A DNA stretch of 64,000 nucleotides from Nemophila menziesii (lineage: Eukaryota; Streptophyta; Magnoliopsida; Boraginales; Hydrophyllaceae): the NCBI GenBank assembly GCA_029959085.1, contig JARWIR010000005.1:7504501-7568500 (forward strand), written 5' to 3'. Of this stretch, positions 25,467 to 35,857 are shown piece after piece; position 1 is the first letter of the stretch, and every line of letters begins with the position of its first letter. The notes under the pieces are model-generated. The model was given only the letters and a program-made list of their open reading frames with translations. It had not been told where the DNA came from and searched no databases. The position numbers and the translations under genes are program-made.

Positions 25467-25671
25467 GTGAGAGAGTGAGACACTCTAGTATTTCTTCACT
25501 CATACCTTTTAACTCTTAAGACAATGAATATACCAAAAGCTAGTGGAATATGCTATACCAAAAGCGTAACAGCTCTAGTATACTCCTAAGTCCTAAGGAT
25601 ATCAAAATTCCACATAAACAGACAGGCGTTATAGTTTGACGGAGTAATTGTAGGAAAAGAAAAAAAAAAAA

Positions 25672-25703
25672 GAATATCCAAAAGCATATGACGAGGAATA
25701 TTC
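25672..25703 (+). promoter_or_regulatory. Two P1BS-type motifs upstream of GDPD copy 2
   Basis: GAATATCC (25672-25679) and GAATATTC (25696-25703) fit GNATATNC and align with the pair upstream of copy 1, although nearby bases have changed. Confidence 0.65.
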
Positions 25704-25872
25704 TACTCGGAGATCCACTTCCGTTAAATTATTGTTAATTTGATGACATTCAAATTCATCCTCCATAAATACCTTACACCTTCATCTCCTTCTCCACAAC
25801 AATCTTCAACTCAATTTCCTGTAAACAAAACTCCATCTATTCTTCTGTATCTTTCACAAATACATATATAAA

Positions 25873-27356
25873 ATGGCTCTAAAAACTGTTCATATGTCCG
25901 ATGTTCCTAATTACATTTATCAGGTCCCTGAGAATAATCCTTCATTGACCACCTCTATTTGTTCCTCTCGCTTCTCCGAAGGTATACATATAACATATAT
26001 ACATTTCTCTTTATGAATGTACATGCATATTTAGTTGTATACACCATGTAAGTATATATATATATTAATCGCTGAAAAATGATTGCTCCAGGATCTGAAG
26101 GGATTACATTAAAGGCAGCTGTACCTTCATCACCATCAAAGTTTGTAGTAATAGGTCACCGTGGAAATGGTATGAATATGATGCAAAACTCAACTACTCT
26201 CACCACCGATCACCGGAGATCCTCCTCCTCCTGTCTGATAAAGGAGAACACTATCACCTCTTTTAATGAAGCCGGAAAATATCCTATTCAGTATATCGAG
26301 TTTGACGTTCAGGTACTTTATTTAGACCAGATTCGATCTGCTTGAAGTTTGAAGTTTGAACTAGTTTATTGTCCCCTTCTTTATAGAGAGATCACACGTT
26401 TATTTATTTCTCTAAATGTGTGGTCCACAAGAACTAGGCAAAATTTTATTTTTTCCTTTCATTTAGTAGTACATAATATTAATGGTGATATCTATACACA
26501 GGTGACCAAAGATGACTGTCCGATCATCTTCCACGATGACTTCATTTTCTCAGAAGACTCCGAAGGTAGAATTTTCGAGAAAAGAGTAACAGATTTATCT
26601 CTGTCTGACTTTCTAACCTACGGTCCTCAGAAAGAACAAGGCAAGATCGAGAAGCCACTATTCAGAAAAACCAAAGCGGGCAAAATAGTAAATTGGAATA
26701 CTGAAACCGATGATACCTCGTGTACACTACAGCAAGCTTTCGAAAATGTCACTCCTCATCTCGGATTCAACATCGAATTAAAATTCGACGATCATCTTGT
26801 ATATTCACAAGATAATCTAATCCATACTCTTAAATCAATCTTACAAGTAGTATTTACACATGCTAAAGAAAGACCAATTATATTTTCGACTTTTCAACCT
26901 GATGCAGCTCTTCTAGTTAAGAAACTCCAAAACACATATCCTGTATATTTTCTTACAACAGCTGGGGGTAATGAAATATACCATGATACAAGGAGAAATA
27001 CGTTAGAAGAGGCAATAAAAGTGTGTTTAGAAGGTGGTTTAGAAGGGATTGTTTCGGAAGTGAGAGGGATCTTTAGAAATCCAGGAGCAGTACAGAAGAT
27101 AAAAGAAGCAAAACTTTCTGTTTTAACATATGGGAAATTGAATAACGTGGCTGAAGCTGTATATATGCAACATTTAATGGGAATCGAAGGTGTGATTGTC
27201 GATTTTGTTCAAGAAATATCCGAGGCTGTTTCGAACAATATGTTATCGAGGAGTGATCGAGAAGAGGAACAAAGTGTTGAAGCTAAGCCTCCTCAATTCT
27301 CGCAAACGGAATTGTCGTTTTTGCTTAAGCTCATTCCAGAATTGATACAACAATGA
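25873..27356 (+). CDS. GDPD1: Glycerophosphodiester phosphodiesterase, copy 2
   Basis: Same enzyme as copy 1 with the same three-exon layout: 25873-25981, 26092-26312 and 26502-27356 (394 aa). All catalytic motifs are kept (GHRGNGMN, ENTITSF, EFDVQVTKDDCPIIFHDDF). Differences from copy 1 are mainly in the leader (VHMSDVPNYIYQ), the Ser run and a four-residue shorter stretch before the C-terminus (EEEQSVEAKPPQ). No frame break is seen, so both paralogues look functional. Confidence 0.93.
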
Positions 27357-27564
27357 TGTAGAAATATTGTATTTATTAGTTTTGTTAGATCTAGATTTTT
27401 TAAAATCATGAAAGGAAAAGAAAACTTCTTGTGTTCTTGTAACATTTCTATCTCCGATTTGAGTTGAATTAAAATTTTATACATAACAATCATATTCACA
27501 CATCTATACTATTTACAAAACAAGATTGTAGTTGCTCAAACACTTAACACAATTATTGACTTGC

Positions 27565-27695
27565 TCTATAGATGGTTGAAACCCATAAGAAAACTGACTA
27601 GGACGATTATTAGCCCACACCAAACTTTCCTTCAAACAAAGCAAATGTAAAGAACTTCTTATCGAAAACAGCATAAACCGTTGAGTCAATAACTT
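27565..27695 (-). other. Block 2 counterpart of the unidentified conserved segment
   Basis: Minus-strand open stretch VIDSTVYAVFDKKFFTFALF ending at a TAA soon after KFGVG. It is homologous to 9955-10085. I cannot place it in a family. Confidence 0.35.
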
Positions 27696-28531
27696 GATTA
27701 AATATAATTATATCCCCCCGCTAAAGCAACACTCGAAGATCATCGATTGTTTTTTGTATATGCATTAACAGGAAGCGGGTCGCTTTGATTTGATTGATCC
27801 ACAATCCTCACGCAAATAAAGTAATTTACAAACAGAGCGCACCATATTAGTCATAATGGCCATCCCTTTTGTTTTCAGTTTTCTTTTCAACCGAGTATTA
27901 TGGTAGCATGTTCCCATCCCCTAGAACTTTTCATTGAAGTTTCCATACATTTCAGACATTTCTAACGAATCAAATGGCATCATCAAATAATAGTAGTCTT
28001 AAATAAAATCGACTGATCACCCACAAAAACGTTCTTGTTGACAATAATTAATTTTGAAAAGATGGTACTTTTTTTAGAAACTTCTTTCCTCTAATATTGG
28101 ATAGTCCTCAATAAGGACTACCCATAAGTTAATTTATCAAGTCCACAATGAAAAAACAAGGCTACACATGCCATTAGAAACCAAGAAAACAGAAAATACA
28201 ATAAAAGATAGATTCCCGAGTAAACCCAAAACGAAAAATAAGATAATCTTGAAATAGAAACGTCATACTTGCTTAGGGTCTCCTCGAGCAGTAAAATCAA
28301 GATGAGAACACCATACCAAGTTAGAGTCATGGAAGCCGAAGAAGGCAAGATCAGAGATTGAAACTAAATGTGTCACCGGCTTAGTCCAAATAAAATCTGA
28401 GTAGCCGAATAGTAGTCGAACATTTGAAAGGTTGAGTTTCAACAAGAAATCATCTATCATTATTTTAATGTTAATTAGAATGAAAAAGAAAAACGTAATA
28501 GTATGGTTAGTTTAGTTTAAATGATATTTCT
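27696..28531. other. Block 2 spacer between GDPD and LINE fragment
   Basis: Parts near 27845-28175 match block 1. A minus-strand open stretch at about 28263-28460 (FGYSDFIWTKPVTHLVSISD) is not recognised and has no supporting structure. Confidence 0.4.
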
Positions 28532-28548
28532 TTATAGATAAATAACTT

Positions 28549-29186
28549 TTTTTTTGTTCGAAAGAAGCATAGATTAAAAATTTCAAAAATACACATCACC
28601 CTATCCCAGTAGGGTTATAGTCAGCAGCTAAGGCAAGTTTGGGAGGTGGAAAAAATTTCCAAAGGCTAAACAAGGAGTCTTTAATCTCCTGTTTAGCCAC
28701 CCAATCTGCACAAGACCTCCTTACAAAGGAGATTTTAATATTACAATCCTTCTTAAATCTACTAATACAATTTACAAACCCTCTAATATTACAAAAAGAC
28801 TTAAAAAATTTTGAAAATTGAAGAACCAGGGCTTGTCAGTCACTCTCCACTTCAACTTTGCCTAAAGGAAGTCTTGAAGCTACCGCGCAAGCTTGAAGAA
28901 GTCCTCTAGCCTCTGCTTCCAGTGGGGAGTTGACAAAAAAAATTCTTGAGCATCCATCAACTAAGTTTCCTCGAGAATCCCTGAGAATACAAGCATATGA
29001 GGCAACATTACTTTTAAACTCAAAAGATGCATCACAATTAATTTTGAAACATCCTGATAAAGATAGTATCCATTTTCCATTTCTGCCCTCTCTCAAGGTT
29101 TGCACCTGAGTTGCATTATCTTGAAAAGAAATTAGTTATAAAACAGTCACATTCCTCACAATTGAATTGTTATCCTTATTTTTGTA
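28549..29186 (-). mobile_element. Short 5'-truncated LINE insertion, RNase H part
   Basis: On the minus strand it encodes an RNase H start (FKINCDASFEFKSNVASYAC, LEAEARGLLQACAVAS, VEVESD) and ends in an A-tail. TTATAGATAAATAACTT flanks it (28532-28548 and 29187-29203), a 17-bp target duplication. Similarity continues a little further past a T-run, so the repeat may be about 33 bp with mismatches. It lies between GDPD and SKL1 in block 2 only. Confidence 0.8.
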
Positions 29187-29758
29187 TTATAGATAAATAA
29201 CTTATTTTTGTTCGAGAGCAATCTAATGCTAAATAGAAAAAGTTACAGAGAATTAGTCTATTTTTGTTCTAGTATCACTATCTCCCATTTTTTTGATTCG
29301 TCCGAAAATAAGAACCAATGACCAATAATTTGAGAGAAGTTATTTCTCAAACTTCTAGTTAACAAACCAACCTCTTCATTTCTATTCCGCAAAAGTGATG
29401 TTGGATCTCGATAAAACAAGATTCTTGATTTTTCGCATAAAAAGTTGGAATTTCTAATAGACTTTAAATGTATTTTTAAGGTATTGAGTAATTTTAAGAT
29501 AATTAGTGTGAATTACCAAACTTCTATCTTGAGAAAGGTTGTTCATAGATGAATAATTAATTAAGAAAAAAAATTAAAAGGATCCAATAAAATATTGGTA
29601 TAGGATGATTTTTAATAATTCCTTTTTTTTTTTAGAATTGTTTTTTTATTTAACTTTTTTTTCACCCTAAATGTTTTTTCCTTTTTAAAATAAAAAGGAT
29701 ACGAACTATAAAGTCATAAAAAACGATAAGACATTTGTTTTTGAAGAGTGTGAGAGAA

Positions 29759-31381
29759 ATGGAGATAACCAAAGCAAGCGGGGCTTACTTCAAATTGCTT
29801 CAACATCGTGCTCCTCCGTCTCCGATTGCCCCAACCTCTCTTCACTCCTCCCTGCCTTTCAGTTATTCAGCCCATAGACGACGACGTAAAGCACCGTCCA
29901 CCTCCACCAAGTCACTTACTACTGCCACCAGCAACAGTTCTTCCTCTTCCGGTGAAGCCACCTCCTCCCTCTCTTAATCAACGTTAATCTTGGAAAATAT
30001 ATTTATTTATTTTCCATCTATTTATGTTTTGTTGTTTAAGGTTCCATTTCCACTGTAATTGACCCTGCCTTAGCTCTGAAGGTGAGAGAGAGACACTCTA
30101 GTATTTCTTCACTCGTACCTCTTAAGACAATGATGGTGATAATATTGATTTACTCAACAGAAAAGGGCGGTGGAATTAAGTCCTGAACTCAAAGGAACTT
30201 GTATATTTCTCGTCGGTGAGATTATTTTGATTCTTTCATCATATTTGTCTCTGTTTTGTTAACTAATTGCTATGTCATTAAGGGATGAACACTTCACTAA
30301 AATCCACCTTAGGAAAGCTTCTCGCTGATGGATTAAGATACTACTACTTCGATAGGTAAATCAGATACCTACTTATCCATTCTCTAATCATACTTATTAA
30401 ACCAAACCAATGGATTTGAAGTATATTAGTTGGTAATTTAGTGATAGTCTGGTCGAAGAAGCTCTTGGAGGAAAATTAGCTGCCAAATCTCTTCTACAGA
30501 CTGACGAAAAGGCATTTCGTGACTCTGAGGTCAATAATTTGATGTTTTTCTCTCTTTCTCTCTCTAGATATATGTTAATTTATTTAAAGTAATACTATGT
30601 ATGTATAATTCACTACCATAGACGGAGGTTCTGAAGCAATTATCCTCCATGGGCCGCCTAGTTGTGAGTGCAGGGAATGGTGCAGTTCAGTGCACAGCCA
30701 ATCTGTATGAAATTTGATCTCTTTTCTGTTAATCTTTTAATATATTTGGTTATTTAATAATTTGATTACTACAGAGCACTTTTGAGACATGGAATTTCAA
30801 TATGGATAGATATTCCTTTAGATATGGTGGCTAAAGAGGTTTTGGATGATACAATTCAACTTCATGTACCCGAATTGTCCGTTATTTCTGAATCTTATTC
30901 AGAGGTATTATGTAATGCTTTTTGTTTTCTCGTTAAATAAATAGATGATGAGGTTTTTCATTTTTGTGTAGGTGATGAGTCAATTAGGTGCAATATATAA
31001 AGACAATCATAGTGGATATTCTACAGCTGATACAACTATATCTCTTCAGAGTAAGTTCATGTTTATGAAATGAAATGGAAATGGAAATTCTATACTAACA
31101 ATGAATTTATACTTCCGTTGTGTTTATCAGAAGTAGCATCTAAATTAGGTTATGATGACTTAAATACAGTGACCACCGAAGATTTGGCCTTAGAGGTGAC
31201 AATTTATTTAATTAGTAGTATTAAGTCTAATCACCATTAAAAAAGATGAACGTGAGAGTTGGTTTAGGATTAACTCTAAATTTTTTGCTGGTTTGTATGT
31301 CGATTTTTTTAGGTTCTTAAAGCATTAGAAAAACTTGTACGATTAAGGAAAATGATGGAAGAAGCTTCAAGACCTTTTTAG
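29759..31381 (+). CDS. SKL1: Shikimate kinase-like protein 1, plastid
   Basis: Plant SKL1 is a plastid protein needed for chloroplast development that descends from shikimate kinase but lacks that activity. Ten exons: 29759-29951, 30041-30081, 30161-30215, 30283-30355, 30442-30529, 30622-30704, 30775-30904, 30972-31050, 31131-31195 and 31313-31381, giving 291 aa. The N-terminus is Ser/Thr-rich and basic, as a transit peptide should be. Core signatures are ELKGTCIFLVGMNTSLKSTL, GKLLADGLRYYYFDSDSLVE, SETEVLKQLSSMGRLVVSAG, LALLRHGISIWIDIPLDM and the C-terminal KMMEEASRPF. The P-loop (GMNTSLKST) lacks the GxGK[ST] needed for ATP binding. The start at 29759 was preferred over an upstream in-frame ATG at 29735 because SKL1 proteins begin MEI. 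Confidence 0.93.
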
Positions 31382-32240
31382 CAGCTTTGATACTTTTCAA
31401 ATGTCCATAAAATGGAGTGTAATAAGTATCCAAACTTTTTACGTACATACCAGTATTTTCTATTCGATGATGGACCAAATATTGTTTTGTTTTGGGAGTA
31501 TATTCATTCATTATGTGCGTGTATAAGATGATGAATTTCACTTTGTATAGGTGATATAGGACTCTATTATAAAATTATGCATAAAACAAGTTTATAACCA
31601 AAGGAAGGCTGCTTTAATACTATGATGTAACTATCTAAACCCAAGGAAAGTTGCCTTTGGAAATACACCAGGGAGGGGATCCAAACCCAATGTTGACATC
31701 TTTTGCGACAAATCTAATTCTATTCAATACAATACATTAACGCTTTTATCATCTTCGTCTAAATTTCTCCGTTAACACACAAATAAATAAATAAACAATA
31801 CAGAAGTAGATGGGAACAAACAAGTAAATAACTGATAGTTATTCTAACTTGTACACTGATTAGAATCTTGAGATTGTAATTTATCCAAATCAAAATGGCT
31901 CTCAGATATATAAAATAAGAGTAATATCGTGTATCATCCAAAAAAGTATCTCCAAACATCATCCATGATGTGGATTTTTAAGTAGTCCAATTATATAAGA
32001 GATAAAATACCTTGAGTTGATAGGAAGGTGCATAACGCTGTGAAGGTAGCCTCCCCATGACACTATCAGGAGAGTGAAACGATATAATTGAATAATTTAG
32101 GTGATATTTTTTAAATAATTCTGACATTGTTCATCAAATAAAGAACAACTTGCAATCTCATTGTCCCATTTAATCCATAAAGTCAATTGGATATATGTTA
32201 TCATTCAAATAAAGTTAGACTGAGAAATCGAAGAAATTTA
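31382..32240. other. Intergenic after SKL1
   Basis: Includes the SKL1 3' UTR. No other supported gene, RNA or repeat. Confidence 0.4.
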
Positions 32241-32249
32241 TAATTTACG

Positions 32250-33240
32250 TTCAATTAAATCACGTTAGGTTGAGTTAGTTTCTTCATTCTTGAAGGACAA
32301 TATACCTTGGTAAAAAGAGATATTATTACAACAATGAAAGTCACGTCTTGATATTGTGAAAGAGTGTATTGAATATATATCTTCACGCTTTTAATTCAAG
32401 TGTTGAATGACATATCTTTTCCCTTATTTGAGTCCTATATAAAGAGCATCTTGAGCTATCATTTGTCAAAAAGTAAGAACAAGAGAAATACACTTAAAGA
32501 GTGATTAGAGTGGAAATTCGTAGAGAAGTGAATCTAATAACCCGGCAAATTCCTGTGCGTCAGAGTATTGAGAGTCTTAGTTGGATGGTCTAATCAAACC
32601 CTATCGAAACAAAAAAATTAAACAGTGTTTCTAACACATCTAATTTTAGATCTAACCGTGGAATTGTCGTTTTAACGACTAGAAATGAAGTTATAACCTC
32701 GTTCCAGATTTGGTGAGCTCGTTCTAAATTTGTGTATTCCATTAGTTAATAGTTAATGTATTTGGAAATTCTCTAGTATAGTCTAGATAGTTTCTTTTCC
32801 AATCCCACTATCATATTGTTATAGTGGCGTATTTCAGATCCTTGGTGCACTCGTGGTTCTTATCTTATACTTGGAGGTTATTCTACATAAATTTTTGTGT
32901 CACTCTACTTTATGTTGCTTGCCTATGAGTATCACACAAAGAAGAGAAAATGAGATTATATTATCTTTGTTGCGTTTTTAATGACCATTCCAAACAAATT
33001 GGTATCATAGATTTAGTCATTTGAGTATACAGTGTGATATAATTCATGCATAATTAATTTGACGTGTTTGAATTACTCATTATAGAAAATGAAGATGGAG
33101 GATATCTTGTATTGCAAAAATTTGTATGAGCCAATTACTAGTGCAGACAAGTCAGAGAAACATAATGATTCCTAACGGTAGATGTTACATCGAAAAGCTA
33201 TCGATCCTATATATTGACCACAATGTCATTTAAACTTTAA
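32250..33240 (+). mobile_element. Copia remnant: LTR, primer-binding site and gag start
   Basis: A TATA-containing stretch (CCTATATAAAGAGC near 32430) leads to a terminus ending CCAAACA at about 32996, followed by TTGGTATCATAGATTT, a copia primer-binding site variant. From 33088 the frame reads MKMEDILYCKNLYEPI and, after breaks, LHRKAID, which resembles the start of plant copia gag. The element stops about 33240, with no protease, integrase or RT. The left LTR boundary is approximate. It differs from the LTR family at 1.0-2.0 kb. Confidence 0.65.
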
Positions 33241-33762
33241 CCGATGAGAATAATGTATAGAGTTATTGAATAAGTTCGACGTAGGTTTTGAATAATGATA
33301 TATATCTTTCAATAAAATTTATATTATACGGTGGGATTTGAATTGAAAGTAAATTTATTAGTCATGATATTATAAATTAAATTTTAATATAAGATATATT
33401 AGATGATATCATTTTAAATAAGAGATAAATCCCTATTAAGTCCTAGAACATAACTATACACCTCCATTAGGTCAAATCCCTGATTTTTCTCCTAGGCGGT
33501 CCAACGAATTTTTTAGTATCCCAGCATTACCCTCTCACGTAATCAGATAATATCATATCACCCCATGATTTACGCAATTAACTGATTCCATTAAGATAGC
33601 ATATCTATTAAAATCCGTTATTATTGCACTTTTATCATGGTAAATTTCTCTAAGAAATCAATTCATATAAAACATAAAAGAAATCAACATCATCGTCCCA
33701 GCTTTTTCAAAATTCCTCTCCCACTCCTTCTCGATCTATTGAAAAAATCGTACGATTTTGTC
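33241..33762. other. Intergenic
   Basis: No supported feature. AT-rich with short open frames. Confidence 0.4.
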
Positions 33763-34310
33763 ATGTCATGGTTGGCTCGCTCCCTTGCCAAATCTCTCCA
33801 CATTGACAAGAACGGTCACCATAAAGACCACGATCATCATCAAAATGACGATGTTCCTTTAGAAGATGAAGAAGAACCCGAATTTAAATAATCAAAATCA
33901 TTTTGGCAATGATAATGATAATGATAACGATGGTAATCAAGGGCGTGGTGTGAAAGAGGATTTATCGAAACTTAAGGAAATCCTAGCGCGTTAATTATGG
34001 GGTGTTGCATCATTTCTTGCTCCTCCTGTGCCACCTCCTTCTCCGCATCTTCCATCTTCGAGGCAGTTAGAATTGGATCAGGGGGTGAAGGAGGAATCAG
34101 ATCGGTCTGGTTCGGGAAATGAATCAGAGGAGGATGGGGAATATATTGATGGTTCAGAACATTATAGCGATGATGATGTTGAAGATGATGTTGTAGGTTT
34201 AACGGACGAAACCTTGGCTTTTGCTCAAAATATCGCTCATTATCCTGAAACTTGGTTGGATTTTCCTATTTTAGAAGATGAAGATGGATTTTTTGGTGCA
34301 GCAGTAGGAG
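33763..34310 (+). pseudogene. BSD-domain protein pseudogene, truncated
   Basis: The start MSWLARSLAKSLHI and the later VKEDLSKLKEILA, LWGVASFLAP and LTDETLAFAQNIAHYPETWL segments match plant BSD-domain proteins of the At1g26300 type, whose function is poorly known. The frame shifts after EEPEFK near 33885, a TAA stands in the expected ARQLW context at about 33992, and similarity ends after FPILEDEDGF, before the BSD core. No introns interrupt it. The C-terminal half is replaced by repetitive sequence. Confidence 0.75.
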
Positions 34311-34354
34311 GGCTTGAAAGGTGGACCAGCCTGTCAATTGATGGAGTGCACATT

Positions 34355-34545
34355 TCTAAGAGGTTACGTGTGGAATATCAGTGGTGTATTAGTTAGTATC
34401 AGTGGTGTACAGATGGGTTACGTGTGGACACACTGCACATTTCTGATGGGTTACGTGTGGAATATCAGCGGTGTGCTAGTTAATATCGGTGGTTTGTACA
34501 GATGGTTTACGTGTTGAATAGTTAATATCGGTGGTTTGTAATTAC
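34355..34545 (+). repeat. Imperfect repeats with a TTACGTGT core
   Basis: Four units of the type GGTTACGTGTGGAATATCAG recur at about 34363, 34417, 34449 and 34505, with GTGGTGT spacers and ATATCGGTGG variants. Each holds an ACGTG core. They follow directly on the truncated BSD pseudogene. Confidence 0.7.
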
Positions 34546-34694
34546 GGATGCAATTTATTTTGTAATTACTACGCAAATATTAAAGAAAATTATATAATCA
34601 TTTATTCGTTTTATTAGTTTTGTTTTGTACTTTAATTTAATGTTTTTCCTTTTTTGTTTTGCAATTAATTGATTGATTGCATATAATTAGGAAA

Positions 34695-34873
34695 GAGTAA
34701 TGATATTTGTCACCCTTTTTTATCACCTGTTAGGTGTATGCATACTTGTACCAATGAATTGATTTCTCTATCCTATTTAATTTATCTCTATCTTCTATTC
34801 AAGGAAATCTAAACATATATATAGAAGGGTGATAGAAGAATAACATGAAAAGGGGTGACATATATCATTACTC
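34695..34873. mobile_element. MITE, 179 bp, long terminal inverted repeats
   Basis: Starts GAGTAATGATATTTGTCACC and ends with its near-complement (GGTGACATATATCATTACTC). Flanks ATTAGGAAA and ATTAAGAAA form a 9-bp duplication with one mismatch, as for Mutator-type MITEs. No coding content. Confidence 0.8.
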
Positions 34874-34882
34874 ATTAAGAAA

Positions 34883-35701
34883 TTAGTTTTGGTAAGTCAA
34901 AAAATATTAATGGAGCAAAAAGATAATCCAGATATTTTTAGTGGAATAGACTTAATAGGCAACTGCCAATAGTCTGTGGACTCTTCCCGTCAATCACCCT
35001 TTAAATAATATATATAACATTACTCTAGGTTTTATATCGATAGAATAGGAGAGTACTTTTTCTTTTTTGGTCAAAAATAGGAGAGTATATAACAATTTTC
35101 AAGATTGACAAAAGAAAAAAAAAATATAACAATTTTCAAGATCGACAATGGTATATAATATAAATCTTTTAATAAATTTAAAAAGTTAAAGTATATTATC
35201 GTGAAAATAAAAGAAAAAATGAGAAAGAGAAAGAAAAAGAAGAGGAGATTGTGGGTTTCCTAAAACCACACCCTCTTCTAAATACACCAACAACAGATAC
35301 TCAACAAACCAAAGCTAAGAAGAAGACGAAGAAAAAAAAAAGAAAAATGGCATGAGTTTTTACCTTTGTTCTGCGACATTCATCTTAAATTAAAAATTGA
35401 ATTAAAATTGCAATCTCATCTTAATTGAAGGTGAGTAGGATCAACGCTTTTCTCTGTTTCATACATATTAATTATGTATATATATGATGATCGATGATCA
35501 ATTGATCAATGATCGAGTTTTACAGCTTCCTTCCTTTGTACGAAGATCATCGTTTGGATGAAAAACCTTCCATTTTTTAAAATTAATTTTAATTTTAATT
35601 ACCTTTTCTCGTTATGCTTCTTTCATTTATTAATTTGATGTTGTATTTAATGTGTAAGTGACAAAACGAAATGATGGATCTCGTTGTTTCAGGTGTAAGT
35701 A
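34883..35701 (+). other. Upstream region and leader of the Atos-type gene
   Basis: A probable leader intron lies between GAAG/GTGAGTAGG (donor at 35431) and TTTCAG (acceptor ending 35692). ATG-stop (ATGGCATGA) near 35347 is a two-codon upstream frame. No separate gene. Confidence 0.45.
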
Positions 35702-35781
35702 ATGTATCATCTCAACTCAGCACACCGTTCAGTGGTGGTGGCGATGATGTCATAATGACGATGAATGACATCGTAATGTAG
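35702..35781 (+). promoter_or_regulatory. Two upstream ORFs in the leader of the Atos-type gene
   Basis: The first (35702-35755) encodes 17 residues, MYHLNSAHRSVVVAMMS. The second (35755-35781) encodes MTMNDIVM and overlaps the first stop as TAATG. Both lie in the leader about 75-155 bases before the main start, so they could lower translation. Whether they are conserved is unknown. Confidence 0.45.
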
Positions 35782-35857
35782 CTGTATTCCTCTCTCTTTC
35801 CCAACTTATATTAGTTTCGATTATTATCTTATACTTTCTCAAAGCAATTTAATTAAG

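Larger units (their letters stand above)
7896..25527 (+). repeat. Tandem duplication block 1 (GDPD + SKL1 5' stub, TE-expanded)
   Basis: Homology to block 2 starts at about 7896 (…TTGAATATAACAAAAGCTAG) and ends about 25527 in the SKL1-like intron 2. Shared islands in the same order are the GDPD promoter and gene, a 3' segment near 9960-10080, pieces near 12960-13138 and 14677-14875, the SKL1 5' UTR (from about 16350) and SKL1 exons 1-2. About 13 kb of the 17.6 kb is inserted DNA: LINE pieces, a 1.5-kb retroposon, Harbinger with a nested LINE, and a MITE. Confidence 0.85.
25525..30133 (+). repeat. Tandem duplication block 2 (compact copy)
   Basis: Runs from the junction (ACAATGAATATACC) to the point in SKL1 intron 2 where block 1 homology stops (ACAATGATGG). 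A shared TGA at the three relevant points (7896-7898, 25525-25527, 30131-30133) is the microhomology at the breakpoint. This block holds GDPD copy 2 and the first two exons of the intact SKL1. Confidence 0.85.

Noticed and set aside
26349..26500. In-frame ATG upstream of GDPD copy 2 exon 3 suggesting a shorter protein
   Set aside because: This is intron 2. The family requires the HR and ENT motifs from exon 2, and the ACACAG acceptor is clear.
28118..28460. Minus-strand frames near 28.1-28.5 kb that might be a membrane protein
   Set aside because: Two frames overlap, no family is recognised, and the composition matches AT-rich spacer. Not enough to call a gene.
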